Shown here: positions 36,160 through 46,916 of the stretch, one piece after another
Numbering within the stretch: position 1 is the first letter of the stretch
Layout of the letters: the number at the start of each line of letters is the position of its first letter
DNA from: Sequoia sempervirens
Taxonomy: Eukaryota > Streptophyta > Pinopsida > Cupressales > Cupressaceae
Assembly: GCA_007258455.2 (NCBI GenBank)
Contig: VDFB02373365.1
Span: 219,242,162-219,306,161 of the forward strand
Length of the DNA: 64,000 nucleotides
Reading direction: 5' to 3'
The notes under the pieces: model-generated
What the model saw: the letters and a program-made list of their open reading frames with translations, nothing else
Databases searched by the model: none
What the model was told of the DNA's origin: nothing
Position numbers and translations under genes: made by a program

Positions 36160-36430
36160 ATATAGGGAAGAAAATATATAGAGAGAGAGAGGAGATAATG
36201 AAAAACATACAAATAGAAAGGGAGACAAAGAGATAGAGAGGGGTAGAGAGATAAAGGATAAGGATGAATAGATAGAGATATAGGGAGGGTGATTGATATA
36301 TCTCTCCCTGTTGCTCTCTATATCTCTCACTTTCTATGTCACTCCCTCTTCCCCCCTTTATCTATTGAGCTATCTCTCCCTCTCCCCCCTTTCTCTCATT
36401 CACTCCATCTCTCCCTCCATCCCGAGTTGA
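36160..36430. repeat. Polypurine tract followed by polypyrimidine tract
   Basis: About 36160-36290 is GA-rich (GAGAGAGAGAGG, AAGGGAGACAAAGAG). From 36300 the same strand becomes CT-rich (CTCTCCCTG, CTCCCTCTTCC). The two arms are roughly complementary, so the region is a degenerate inverted repeat. It resembles the GA-rich part of the satellite found beyond the gap. Confidence 0.7.
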
Positions 36431-36578
36431 CATTTTTTTGGGTTGGCTATTAGTACATTTCTCCATAGCAATGCCCAAGCCAAAGTACTACAAATCGGAT
36501 ATCTGATTTGTTTTGGATATCCAATTTGTGTCTTTTATCTAATTTGAAAAAAAATTTAAAATGTAATATTTTGGTGCT

Positions 36579-37060
36579 NNNNNNNNNNNNNNNNNNNNNN
36601 NNNNNNNNNNNNNNNNNNNNNNNNNNNNNNNNNNNNNNNNNNNNNNNNNNNNNNNNNNNNNNNNNNNNNNNNNNNNNNNNNNNNNNNNNNNNNNNNNNNN
36701 NNNNNNNNNNNNNNNNNNNNNNNNNNNNNNNNNNNNNNNNNNNNNNNNNNNNNNNNNNNNNNNNNNNNNNNNNNNNNNNNNNNNNNNNNNNNNNNNNNNN
36801 NNNNNNNNNNNNNNNNNNNNNNNNNNNNNNNNNNNNNNNNNNNNNNNNNNNNNNNNNNNNNNNNNNNNNNNNNNNNNNNNNNNNNNNNNNNNNNNNNNNN
36901 NNNNNNNNNNNNNNNNNNNNNNNNNNNNNNNNNNNNNNNNNNNNNNNNNNNNNNNNNNNNNNNNNNNNNNNNNNNNNNNNNNNNNNNNNNNNNNNNNNNN
37001 NNNNNNNNNNNNNNNNNNNNNNNNNNNNNNNNNNNNNNNNNNNNNNNNNNNNNNNNNNNN
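36579..37060. other. Assembly gap (482 N)
   Basis: A run of N flanked on the right by GA-rich satellite. Any frame crossing it is meaningless. The gap probably hides more satellite. Confidence 0.99.
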
Positions 37061-37203
37061 GGGGAGAGAGATAGAGGGAGTGAGAGAGAGAGAGAGAGAG
37101 AGTTGAGAGAGGGAGAGGGGGTAGGAGGGAGAGACTTGAGAGAGAGAGGGTAGATGGTTTAAGGGTTAAGGGTTGATGGTTTAGGGTTTAGGGTTATGGG
37201 TAG
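37061..37203 (+). repeat. GA-rich / telomere-like composite satellite, segment 1
   Basis: GGGGAGAGAGATAGAGGGAG opens the tract, then GA repeats, then TTTAAGGGTTAAGGG and TTTAGGGTTTAGGG words up to the start of repeat R at 37204. Confidence 0.8.
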
Positions 37204-38985
37204 TGATGGAACTTCAAAGCTTTGTTCTATGTGTTCTATTTTATCCTACCTTGTGTCTCTGGTCATCTATCATGTTTTGTAAAATCCTATGGATGGGGTC
37301 TTACATTCATCTTCATGTAAAACGCTAGTGTTCATCTTACACCCTAGATGGGATCTATTTGACTGTTACTTTTTGGGAAGGCTTTAAAACAACTTAAGCC
37401 CCATCGCTTAGTCTAGGCTAGGCCCCCTTTTATTTTATCATTTATGTTGGTTATGTGTTCCCCCATTAAAACAACTTATGTCATTATTTATCATCGTCCT
37501 AGTGATGTCGCCTTATTCCTTTAGGGGAGAGGGCCCAATAGTCGTCCAGGCTAACTTTCTCAGCATGTAGCAATTGACTAGAATACCGTAGAACCTTAAT
37601 TTTTTTTTTTGAATTGTAGATTCATCTCTTATTTATCTATAACTAAGGTTTGGAGGTGTGACTCATCATGCAACTCACCACATTAGAAGATATTTTGAGT
37701 AGCATCTAAAATTTGAATTTTTAAAGGTTCCACCAAAACTTAATCATGGAACCCCCAATAGTTGAACCAAAAAAATATCATTTGTTGCTTGTAGAATATG
37801 ATATTTTTTATTTAAATTAAAATTAATATACAACCTAAGTGGACCAAATACTTATTCATAACCATAAATATTTGATATCTCTACCTTTTATATTCAACAC
37901 ATATGGAATAATAGTTGAACACAAAAAAACTATTTGTTGTTATTAAAAAAACACATAATTATTTAAAATAACTTATATTGAATAAAAATGGACCACTAGT
38001 TGAACACAATTTTTTTTTGAAAATCCTTCACATTTAATGGGAAAATAAATTTTATTTATTGTGCTCACCTTTTATATTTGTGATAGGAAAAACTATTAAT
38101 ATAAAATTATCCAATGCTTGTACATTGCTACCCAATTGTTGTACACATAAGAATAATATTTTTTCACTATGATAGCAATACTTGTTCAAATGAGTCTTAT
38201 TTTATTAAATGAGCATTTTATTTTTTAAAATGATATACTTATAGTGGAGAATTGTGATATTTTATTTGAAACAAAAAAATACTTATTTCACTTCTTCATG
38301 AATGTATTTATGTTTTTTTCATATAACATTTAGAGGTTCTCATGTGTTCAAGTATGGGTCCATTTTTTATCAATATTTGGTTTTCTCTTTATTTACATTT
38401 GGATTGTTTATTTACAATATATAGTATAAATATGCGGTAAGACTGGGTGTTATCATCGGAATTGAGTGCATGACTATTGGACCATACATAACTACTGGGC
38501 CCTCTCCCCTAATAAATGTTTTTATTTTGTAGAGGGACAAGTTTGCATGGCCATAGATCAATCGTCGTGTGATCTCAGCTATTCCCCACCATCTCGTGAT
38601 GACCCCACCACAATATCTTTGTTGATCACAATATCATGGGCGAGCACCATGTGTCTAATCTAGTCAAGTCGAAGGAATGATAAATACTTTGATGCATCTT
38701 TAATGCATTATGTTGCAGGTTACTAAAGTAGTTATAAGATGGACGTGTTTTAAATCAACGAAGATGTTATAATCTCAGTAGAAAGGTCCTCGATTGTTAA
38801 TAACAACGTTGGTGATTGTGTTGAATGAATAGGATTGCCGATGGTTGAGATCCATGGTTGCCCACCATCTCCTGATCAAAAGTTGTGAGGTCTTTATTGA
38901 TTGCGATATCATAGGCGGGCGCCACATGGATCTCCTTGGAAACAAGTAGTATGGTGGGGAAATGGCTACCCAACCTACAAAAAGG
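37204..38985 (+). repeat. Repeat R, copy 1 (split by a TIR element)
   Basis: It starts TGATGGAACTTC. The part at 37204-37523 matches 46917-47250, and the part from 38512 matches 47265-47840 (shared GACCCCACCACA, ATATCATGGGC, ATGTGTC). The middle, 37524-38509, is an inserted TIR element. R is non-coding as far as I can see. It contains several GATCA-CAATATCA-GGGC motifs repeated at about 270-base spacing (GATATCATGGGTAGGCACCA and GATATCACAGGCGGGCACCA in copy 3), so it is partly internally repetitive. Confidence 0.75.
37524..38509. mobile_element. TIR element with TA target duplication inside repeat R
   Basis: Ends GGGGAGAGGGCCCAATAGT at 37524 and the reverse complement ACTACTGGGCCCTCTCCCC ending at 38509 give a 19-base inverted repeat with one mismatch, flanked by TA on both sides. 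The uninterrupted R copies at 47250 and about 39950 lack it, so the insertion is shown by comparison. The inside is AT-rich, non-coding, and holds diverged internal repeats around AGTTGAAC (near 37755, 37910, 37995). TA duplication suggests a Tc1/mariner (Stowaway-like) element, but the ends are not a standard Stowaway sequence. Confidence 0.75.
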
Positions 38986-39009
38986 CATGGGCATCTGCAT
39001 GGCTTATGT

Positions 39010-40268
39010 CTGTCACACTTTTGTTAAGGAGAGATATAGAGGGAGTGAGTGAGTGATCCATTTACATATTATTCTTTTATTCTAACTCAGTTAAATATTT
39101 AGTTACCCATTTATCGTTAGCAAAAATGACCTAAGAATTTAATAGAATGGACGATCAAATCATCCAACAAATGTCTTATCCACCAGCAAAGCTCACTTGT
39201 GCATTGTACGAATGACTCCAACCATATTTGATACAAATTTAAATTTTAGCCATCAATCCTTTAGTTATATCAAATCATAGAATGATTGTCTTCAAAATAA
39301 GCTAACACAATCGCCAATGTGGCAATAAGGGGCCCATCATACCATACATTGCCAAGGAAGTCCACATGGTGGTCACCCACAATATCCCAATCAGTACAAA
39401 TATCCTACAACTTTGGATCACACAATGGCAGAAAACGGTAGATCTTGAGCATTCATGATCTTGTTCCTTCAACATAGTCGTCAGCCTTATTATTAACTGT
39501 CAAGCAGCTTTTTCATCAAGATTATAACATATCCACTAATTTAAAACATGTGTACCTTAAGAACAATTTAGTAACCCAACTTTTAATGTATTAAAGCTGG
39601 ATTAATTTACCACAGTATTTCCTTCATTCCTTTGGCTTCATTAGATGAGACACATGTGCTCGCCCATGATATCGCGATCAGTAAAAACCTTGTAACTTTC
39701 GATCATGCAATGGCATGCAACCGTTAAGATCTATAGACAATTGATTGATGGTCAACCAAAATTATCACCTTTGGCCTCACCATATAGGACACATGGTGCT
39801 CGCCCATGATATCACAATCAACCAAAGCAATGTGGTGGGGTCACCGCGGGATGGTGGGCAGTGGCTAAGATCAAACGATAGTTGATCAACAGTAGCGCGA
39901 ACTTCATCCTTCTACAAAACAAAACATAAAATGACAAGGGTACATCACTAGGTAGATGGTAAACAACAACATAAGTTTTTTTTAAATGATGAAACACAGG
40001 GCCAACCAAGACTTAGGAAAATAAAATATTAAAACAAAGGAACTCGGCCTAGATGGAATGATAGGACATAAGTCATTTTAAAACCCCTCAAAAAGTAACA
40101 TTGAAATAGATCCCAACCAAGGCATAAAATAAACACAATGTTTTTATATTAAAATAAAGCTAAAACCACCAACCCAAGGAAAATTCTAACACCATGAAAG
40201 ACTAGTAACACAAGGCAGAGTAGGAATGGAACATAAGGAGCAAAAATATAAAGTTCCATCAGAGGGGA
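39010..40268 (-). repeat. Repeat R, copy 2, inverted
   Basis: The reverse complement matches copy 3, starting TGATGGAACTTTATATTTTT at 40268 and extending to the words around ATTTGATCGTCC near 39150 and beyond. Copy 1 and copy 2 face each other tail to tail with little between them, forming an inverted pair about 3 kb across. It has no TIR insertion at the site used in copy 1. Confidence 0.75.
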
Positions 40269-41278
40269 GAGAGATAGAGGGAGTGAGTGGGAGAGCATGA
40301 GAGAGGGAGAGGAGGTGGGAGGGAGAGTCTTGAGAGAGAGGGAGGAAGTGGGAGAGATGGAAGGTAGAGGATTTAAGAGTTTAAGGGGTTAAATTGGGGG
40401 CTAAAGGTAAGTGGAGAGACTTGGGAGTGGGAGAGAGGGAGAGTGGGAGAGAGAGATAAAGAGGTAGAAGCTTTAAGGGTTTAAGGTTTAAGGGTTAAGG
40501 GTTTAAGGTTTAGGGTTAAGGGTAGAGGGAGAGATATAGACGGAGTGAGTGACAGAGAGAGACCTAAGAGAGGGAGGGGTAGGGAGGAAGATAGTGAAAT
40601 TAGATTAGGGTAGAATTGTTAGAGGGTTTACAAGGGTTTTAGGGTTTAAAAGGTTCAGAGTTTAGGGTTATAGGTGCATAGGGAGGAGAGAGATAGGCGA
40701 GGTTCAATGAGAGAGAGAGAGGGAGGGACTAGGACATAGATAGAAATTACATAGAGGGTTAAGGGTAGAGGTAGAGGTTTAAGGAGTTAAAGCATTTAGG
40801 AGTTTTGAAGAGTTAAAGAGATAGAGGGAGTGAGAGTGAGTAAGGTGAGGGAAAGAGACCCTAAGAGAGGGAGAGGGTGGGATATTGAAGGGTCACCCAG
40901 AAGGGAGGGAGTGGGAGAGGGTGGGGAGGAGGGTTAATGGTAGAGGGTAGATGGTTTTAAGGGTTTAGGGTTAAGGTGGAGGGAGAGATATAGGGAGTAG
41001 GTAGGTGAGAAGGGAGTAGGAGGAGACGGACTTGAGATAGAGTGAATGAGTGAGTGAGAGAGAGAGAGACTTGAGAGAGTGGTGCTAGGAGGGAGACTTG
41101 AGAGAGAGATAAAGAGGAGGGTTAAGGGTTGAGAGTGACTAAAAAGAGGAAATTTAGGATGGAGAGACTTGAGAAAAGAGAGGAGGGAGGAGGGGGTTAA
41201 GAGTAGAGGGTATATGGTTTAAAGGTTTAAGGTTTAAGGGTTAAGGGTTTTGGGTTTTGGGTTAAGGGTAGAGGGAAG
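40269..41278 (+). repeat. GA-rich / telomere-like composite satellite, segment 2
   Basis: Units begin with GGAGAGAGATAGAGGGAGTG-type words at about 40264, 40528, 40684, 40812, 40979 and 41104. They continue with GAGACTTGAGAGAG and close with telomere-like TTTAAGGGTTTAAGG and GGGTTAAGGG words. Spacing is irregular (about 125-265 bases). G-rich strand is the plus strand. No coding. Confidence 0.85.
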
Positions 41279-41888
41279 TGTTGGTTTTGTTTTACAATGT
41301 AACTAGGTTGGTCTTCTAGTCTACCTATGGAATTTCTAGTCCCAAACAAGGGTAGATCGAAGGACCTAGACCAATTGATGAGGAATTTAAAAAAGCCTCC
41401 TACACTTCAGGCTCTACAAGACCCAAGAGGGTGATCCCTTAATGTGTTAACAACCTCTTCACCAACATCATAAACAACATTAACAATAACATATAATCTC
41501 ATTTAGTAGCTCAACATAAGAGGATAATATCGAATAGAATTGGCTATTCTTCAACATTATCAACTATTTGGAGCATGAGATAACTACAACACAATCCCAA
41601 GATAAAATATGTCATTGATTCAAAAAATTTAGCAAGCTCTAGGTAAAGACAAACAAATACTAAATTATACAACTTAGATCAGTGTCATATATCCATTGTG
41701 GGAGTCAAATTCATAAGTATTCAAGGGTTTATGATAGATTTAACACATAACATATACGATCCCTGATAACATTGGATTGTAATCTTATCAATATGTATTC
41801 TAACCCAATACTACTTATCAAATCCTTATACAGAACTTATTCGCCTATAATCCCATTTAAGTATTTTAATTAATTTCCCTTGTCAACA
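41279..41888 (-). repeat. Candidate solo LTR of the family X element, inverted
   Basis: In its own direction it starts TGTTGACAAGG and ends AAAACCAACA, a TG...CA structure of 610 bases with matching TGTTG/CCAACA tips. The inside aligns with 34230-34855 and 52375-52852 (for example TTCTGTATAAGGATTTGATA). Flanking five bases do not match, so a clean insertion is not proven. Confidence 0.65.
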
Positions 41889-41965
41889 AATGATAGGAAG
41901 AAGGGATTGGTTTTGATGCAAGGAAACACCCTAGGGGAGGGATTAGTGTATAATTGTTCCAATAT
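41889..41965 (+). pseudogene. Family X fragment, copy E: N-terminal piece
   Basis: The short frame NDRKKGLVLMQGNTLGEGLV plus YNCSNIA matches 48372-48455 of copy C (NDRKKGFVLM, LGEGLVYNFSNIA). It starts exactly where the inverted LTR-like copy ends. The matching sense stops after about 26 codons. It shows that yet another family X copy existed here. Confidence 0.65.
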
Positions 41966-43679
41966 AGCCTAATGGAACACTAGATATTTGCTCATGCTTG
42001 GGAAACCTTTCACCAAAAGATGCCATGAATGCACCTTACCGAAAGTATGCCTTAGGACATCCATGCATACAAACACAAGGATTGTCATTTATCATCTTGC
42101 AGCAGTGGTACTTAAGATGATGGTACTACCCCTCCCTTGGACATTGCTCTCTTCTTACAATTTGATACATCAGTTCTCCTTTTGATTTTGTCAAAAAGAT
42201 ATGAAATAATCTCTAAGAAATTCCTTATTGTGTTAATGAGATCACCAAAAGTCTAGGACTTGTCAAATGAAGGTATATTATTGACACCTATCCCTTTGCT
42301 ATTTAGTTTTTAGGACTTAGTAATGGCTATCCAAAGAGAAAATGAGATAGTGGAATTAACCATTTATATTATTTATCTCACTGCAATCCATTTCATGGCT
42401 ATAGTCATGTTTCCACCCAGTGTAGATTTATTTTTTCAAATTCATAGATAACATGAAGACAAACCTGTAGGACCTTTAATGGTTTTGCTCTTATTCATGA
42501 CTATTCTCTATTCCCTTGAAGCACCATGATTTATGATGGTTTTTATGCTGAATATATTCATTAAAAAACCCATGTACAAGTATATGCCTTCACTATTATA
42601 GCCTATTGTTGGAATGGATGATCAATGGTATGAAAAGGTAAAAATACAACTGTGCTTTGCTTCCTTCACTACATTTTGCCGATTGTTGGTTGTTGTTCAT
42701 ATGCACTTGTACCATTGTAATGCTTGATATCCTACATGAACATGCATTGTTGTCTTGTAGCATAACCTCATAGTTGTTGTTCATATACACTTGTACTATG
42801 GCCTTGGCTTCCAATATGAGACCTCTCCTAAATCATAACTACTTAAATTTTTTGTCATTTGTAACTTTTTGTTTCTTGTATGCCATCATGATCCTTCTTG
42901 GATCAATCATGATGACCAAAACCCCTACATGAAAGGTTATGAGCATATCAACTATATCTCAATCAAATGATATGAGGGTTCCATTGCTGTCATAAACCTC
43001 TTGTCATGACATGTTTTCAATAGGCATATTATCTGTGTCAACTAGAGTTGATGTTTCTTGAATGTATTTTTTTTTTATTCCTTTCCTTAAAACATTATGC
43101 ATTGAATGTTATCTGGCAACTTGTTCACCTAATGTTTGATTGTGAAGGCCTTCAATAGATCCTTGTGCAACTTTAGATTTTTTTTTGTTGTTTTCCTTCA
43201 TGAGACCATTGTAGCATGCATTATTGGTTGTCCTTATCAATTACAATGACCTTTACCTATTGCATTCACTTTCACCAGTTTACCCATGAATGAATAATAT
43301 CATTCCCCTTTGCCTCTTGTAGCTCTTGCAAAGGTGTTTTCCTTGTACTTGTATCGTGACCTTGATTTAACCATTTCTCTTCTTTTGTTATGTGTAATAA
43401 ATACACATAGTCTCCTCATTTTATCTTTATTGGACAACCACCTATCACATATGTGGGTGAGCTAACAACTCACCTTCCTATGTGATGTGTGACTGTCCAA
43501 TAGGGTTATGGTGAGAGGGGCTTGACAACAACTTGAAATGCTTCCTCATTGTTGAAAAGATGCATAACTGAACTTGATGCATCTATGAATTCATTTCCTT
43601 TATAAACAAATCATGGATATTCTTAAGAAGATTGAAGGACATATCAACAAAGTATGTTGCATCTTTTGAATCTATCATT
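41966..43679. other. Unassigned sequence with a weak internal duplication
   Basis: About 1.7 kb without a supported gene. The phrase GTTGTTGTTCATATGCACTTG near 42688 recurs as GTTGTTGTTCATATACACTTG near 42773, a diverged ~85-base duplication. Confidence 0.35.
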
Positions 43680-43785
43680 TCTTGTCATGTCTTATGTTAC
43701 TTTCTTGTCCTGTCTTATGTTACTAGTCTTTTATGGTATTGGGAAAATCCTAAGGTTGGGGTTTTTTCTTTGACTTAATCTCTCT
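43680..43785 (+). repeat. Repeat R, fragment (copy 4)
   Basis: The words TTATGTTACTAGTCTTTTAT and TAAGGTTGGGGTTTTTTC match the early part of R copy 3 (GTTACTAGTCTTTCATGG, CTTGGGTTGGTGG at 46970-47010). It directly abuts C-strand satellite, as other R copies abut satellite. Confidence 0.5.
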
Positions 43786-44262
43786 ATCTCTCTCCCCTCT
43801 ACCCATAACCCTAAACCCTTAAACTCCCAACCCTTAAATCCTCTACCCTCTCTCTCTCTCAAGTCTCTCCCTCTCTTAGGTCTTTATCTATCTCTCACTC
43901 ACTCCCTCTATGTGTCTCGCTCTACCCTTAAACCCTAAACCCCCTAAACCCTTAACCGTAAACCTTAAACCCTTAGCCCTTAAACTCTAACCCTTAAACC
44001 CTCTACCCTTAAACCCTCTACCCCATATTTTCACCCCTCCCTCTTCCCTCTCTCTCAAGTCTCACCCTCCGCCCCTTCTGCCTCTCTCTCTCACTCACTC
44101 TTATCTCCTCCCCTCTACCCTCTACCCTCTCTCTCTCTCAGTCTCTCTCTCTCCTACCCCCTCTCCTCTCTCAAGTCTCTCTCTCTCCCCTCTACCCTTA
44201 ACCCTAAACCTTAAACCCATAACCCTTAAAATCCAAACCCTTAAACTCTAAACCCTTAAGAT
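43786..44262 (-). repeat. Composite satellite, segment 3 (C-rich strand on plus)
   Basis: CTCTCTCCCCTCTACCC, CCCTAAACCC and CTCTCAAGTCTCTCCCTC words: the reverse complement of the 40269-41278 type. Confidence 0.85.
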
Positions 44263-46160
44263 TAGGTGTGTATTAAAACATTATAAAAGTATAAATTTTT
44301 GGAGTTTTATTAGGAATTGAATGATAAATGACGATGAATGGGAAAATATAAGGCACTTTCAATTAGGATTAGTGTTCACTTAGGGTTAGCTTTAGGGCTC
44401 AATTAATGTTCAATTTGGGTTAGGGTTGAGGATGAGGTTGGGGTTTAATTAAGGTTATGAATTGAATAAGAGTTCAAATAGGGTCAAGGTTAGGGTTGGG
44501 GTTAAGGTTCAATTAGGATAAGAATTAGTGTTATGGTTAGGATTAGAGTTCAACTGTTGTTCAAAGTTAGGGTTATGGTACAATTAGGACTACTATTCAA
44601 TAAGTGTTCAATTAGGGTTAATACTTAACTAAGGTTAGTTTTAAAGTTCAATTAGGGTTTGGGTTAGGGTTGGGATTATGAATTAAGTAGGTTTGGGTTT
44701 GCGTTTGACTAGATTTAGGTTTAGGGTTTAGTTAGGGTTAGGGTTAGGGTTAGGAGTAGAATTCAATTATGCTTAGTGTGCAATTATAATTAGATTTAGT
44801 GTTCAATTAGGGTAAGGGTTAGATTCCAAATAGGGTTAGGGTTTAACTAGTGTTAGGATTAGAATAGAATAAAGTTTTGTGTTTAATTATGATATCTAGA
44901 ATTTAGTATAATTTTAGAAAATGAAATGATTTGAACACAGAAAAAAATAGAAAAAATGATTTTATATAGATCTTATTTCTTAATTTATTCTAAAATTCTA
45001 ATTAATAATTGCTTAATTAATTTAAAATGAATATTTAATTTAATTGTATTGTATTGTATTAGATAATTAGTAAAACTAAATAGATAATAAATATTTTATG
45101 GATTTTAAAAATTAGAATTTAGTTTAATTTTATTTGTAATGTCAAATATTAAAATTTATATTGAAATACTTAATTTATTTTAAAATATTTATAATTAATG
45201 TTGAATATATAAACTAATATTATGACATTAATAAATATAACCCTAATAATATATTATTAGGATTAGGGTTAGTGTTAGTATTAAATTAGGGCTAGAATTA
45301 TGGTTCAATTGTGTTAGGGTTTAATTAGGGTTAGTGCTCATTAAGGGTTAGGGTTTAAATATGATTCAATTGGGGTTAGGGTTCAATTAGGGCTACGATT
45401 TAGATGGGCTTAGGGTTAGGGTTAGAAATAGTGTTTAATTATTTAAAAATATGGCTCAATTAGACTTAGGGTTAAAATTATGATTCAATTAGGGTTAGGG
45501 TTCAATTAAAGGTAGGATTATATTTCAATTAGGGTTATGATTCAATTATGGTTAGGGTTTTGGTAAATTATAATTATCTCACATATATGAGTTTGGGGTT
45601 AGAGCTAGGATCTTGATTTAATTAAGCTCGGGCTTAACGTTAAGGTTAGGGTTAAGGTTAAGGTTGGGGTTTGATTAGGGTTATAATTAGAGTTAAGTGT
45701 GTCATGAGAACTATGGTTAGTGTTAAACTAAGGGTTATGAATAGCATTGGAATTATGGTTAGGGTTAGAATTATAATTAAGATTATAATTAGGGTTAGAA
45801 TGAGAAGGGTTAGGATTATAATTATTGATAGACATAGGGTTGGGATTAGCATTTGGGTAAAGGTTAGGTTAGATTTACCATGTAATTAGAGTTGCGGATA
45901 TAGGATAAAGCTTGGGTTCAATGATAGGGTTAGGGTTGGGGTTAGAGTTAAAGTTCAATTACAAATAGGGTTAGGGTTCAATTAAGTTTAAGGTTAAGGT
46001 TAGATTAGGGTTATGATTCAATCTCAACAATAATTCTCACTCTAACTCTAACCCTAAACTTAATCGTAAAACTAACACTGACATTATTTTTAACCCCAAC
46101 CCTAACTAAATATATATCTAACCCTAACCTTAATTCTATAACAAAAAGTAATTCTAATCT
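44263..46160. repeat. Degenerate TTAGGG-rich tract with a strand switch
   Basis: From about 44340 to 46020 the plus strand is full of GGTTAGGGTT and CAATTAGGGTTAGGGTTC words, with an AT-rich island at about 44880-45250. Near 46025 the sense flips and CTAACTCTAACCCTAA words continue to about 46130. The motif is mostly TTAGGG, whereas the composite satellite has TTTAGGG and TTAAGGG. Too degenerate and internal to be a telomere. Frames inside it are low-complexity artefacts. Confidence 0.8.
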
Positions 46161-46219
46161 TGTCTTTCATGTTGTGCTGCAAATGCTACTAGCATATATA
46201 TATTATTTATTAATATATA

Positions 46220-46916
46220 CAAAATACCCCTTCTACCTCTCTCAAGTCTTTCTCTCACTCACTCACTCCCTCTATCTCTCTCCCCTCCACCCTTAACCCT
46301 AAACCCTTAAACCATCTACCCTCTACCCTTAACCCTCCCTCTATATCTCTCTCTCACTCCCTCCCTCTCTCTCTCTCTCAAGTATCTTCCAATATCCTGC
46401 CCCTTCTCTCCCTCTCTTGGGTCTCTCACTCCTCCTCCTCCCTCTATCTCTCTCCCTTAACCCTAAACCCTTAACCCCTTAAAACCCTATACCCTCTACC
46501 CTTAAACCTCATTGCTCTCTATCTCTCACCCCTCCCACCCTCTCTCTCGCTGGAATCCCTCTATCTCTCTCCCCTCTACCCATAACCCTAAACCCTTAAC
46601 CCATGAAGCCCCAAACCCTTGAAACCTCTACCCTCTACCCTCTACCCTCTACCCCTCTCTCAAGTCTCTCCCTCCTACCCCCTCTCTCTCCTCTCTCGAG
46701 GTCTCTCTCTCTCCTCCCCTTTCTCTCTATCTCTCTTCCCTCTACCCTTAACCTAAACCTTAAAACCATTAACCCTTGAAATATAAACCCTTAAACCCTC
46801 TACCCTCTATCTCTCTCCCACTCCCTCCATCTCTCTCTCTCAAGACTCTCCCTCCTACCTCCTCTCCCTCTCCCAAGTCTCTCTCTCTCACTCACTCCCT
46901 CTATCTCTCTCCCCTC
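46220..46916 (-). repeat. Composite satellite, segment 4 (C-rich strand on plus)
   Basis: TCTCTCCCCTCTACCC, ACCCTAAACCCTTAA and TCTCTCTCAAGTCTC units up to CTCTCTCCCCTCTG, where R copy 3 starts. With R copy 3 it mirrors the R copy 2 / segment 2 arrangement. Confidence 0.85.

Noticed and set aside
36142..36330. Ser/Leu-rich minus-strand frame
   Set aside because: Translation of a GA/CT low-complexity tract.
36508..37074. 188-codon frame across the N gap
   Set aside because: Made almost entirely of N; no evidence of coding.
45658..45889. Frames on both strands in the TTAGGG tract
   Set aside because: Low-complexity Ile/Val/Arg or Leu/Ile/Thr products of the repeat.
43786..46916. A true telomere or chromosome end
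   Set aside because: The telomere-like words are degenerate, occur on both strands and are flanked by ordinary transposons on both sides.
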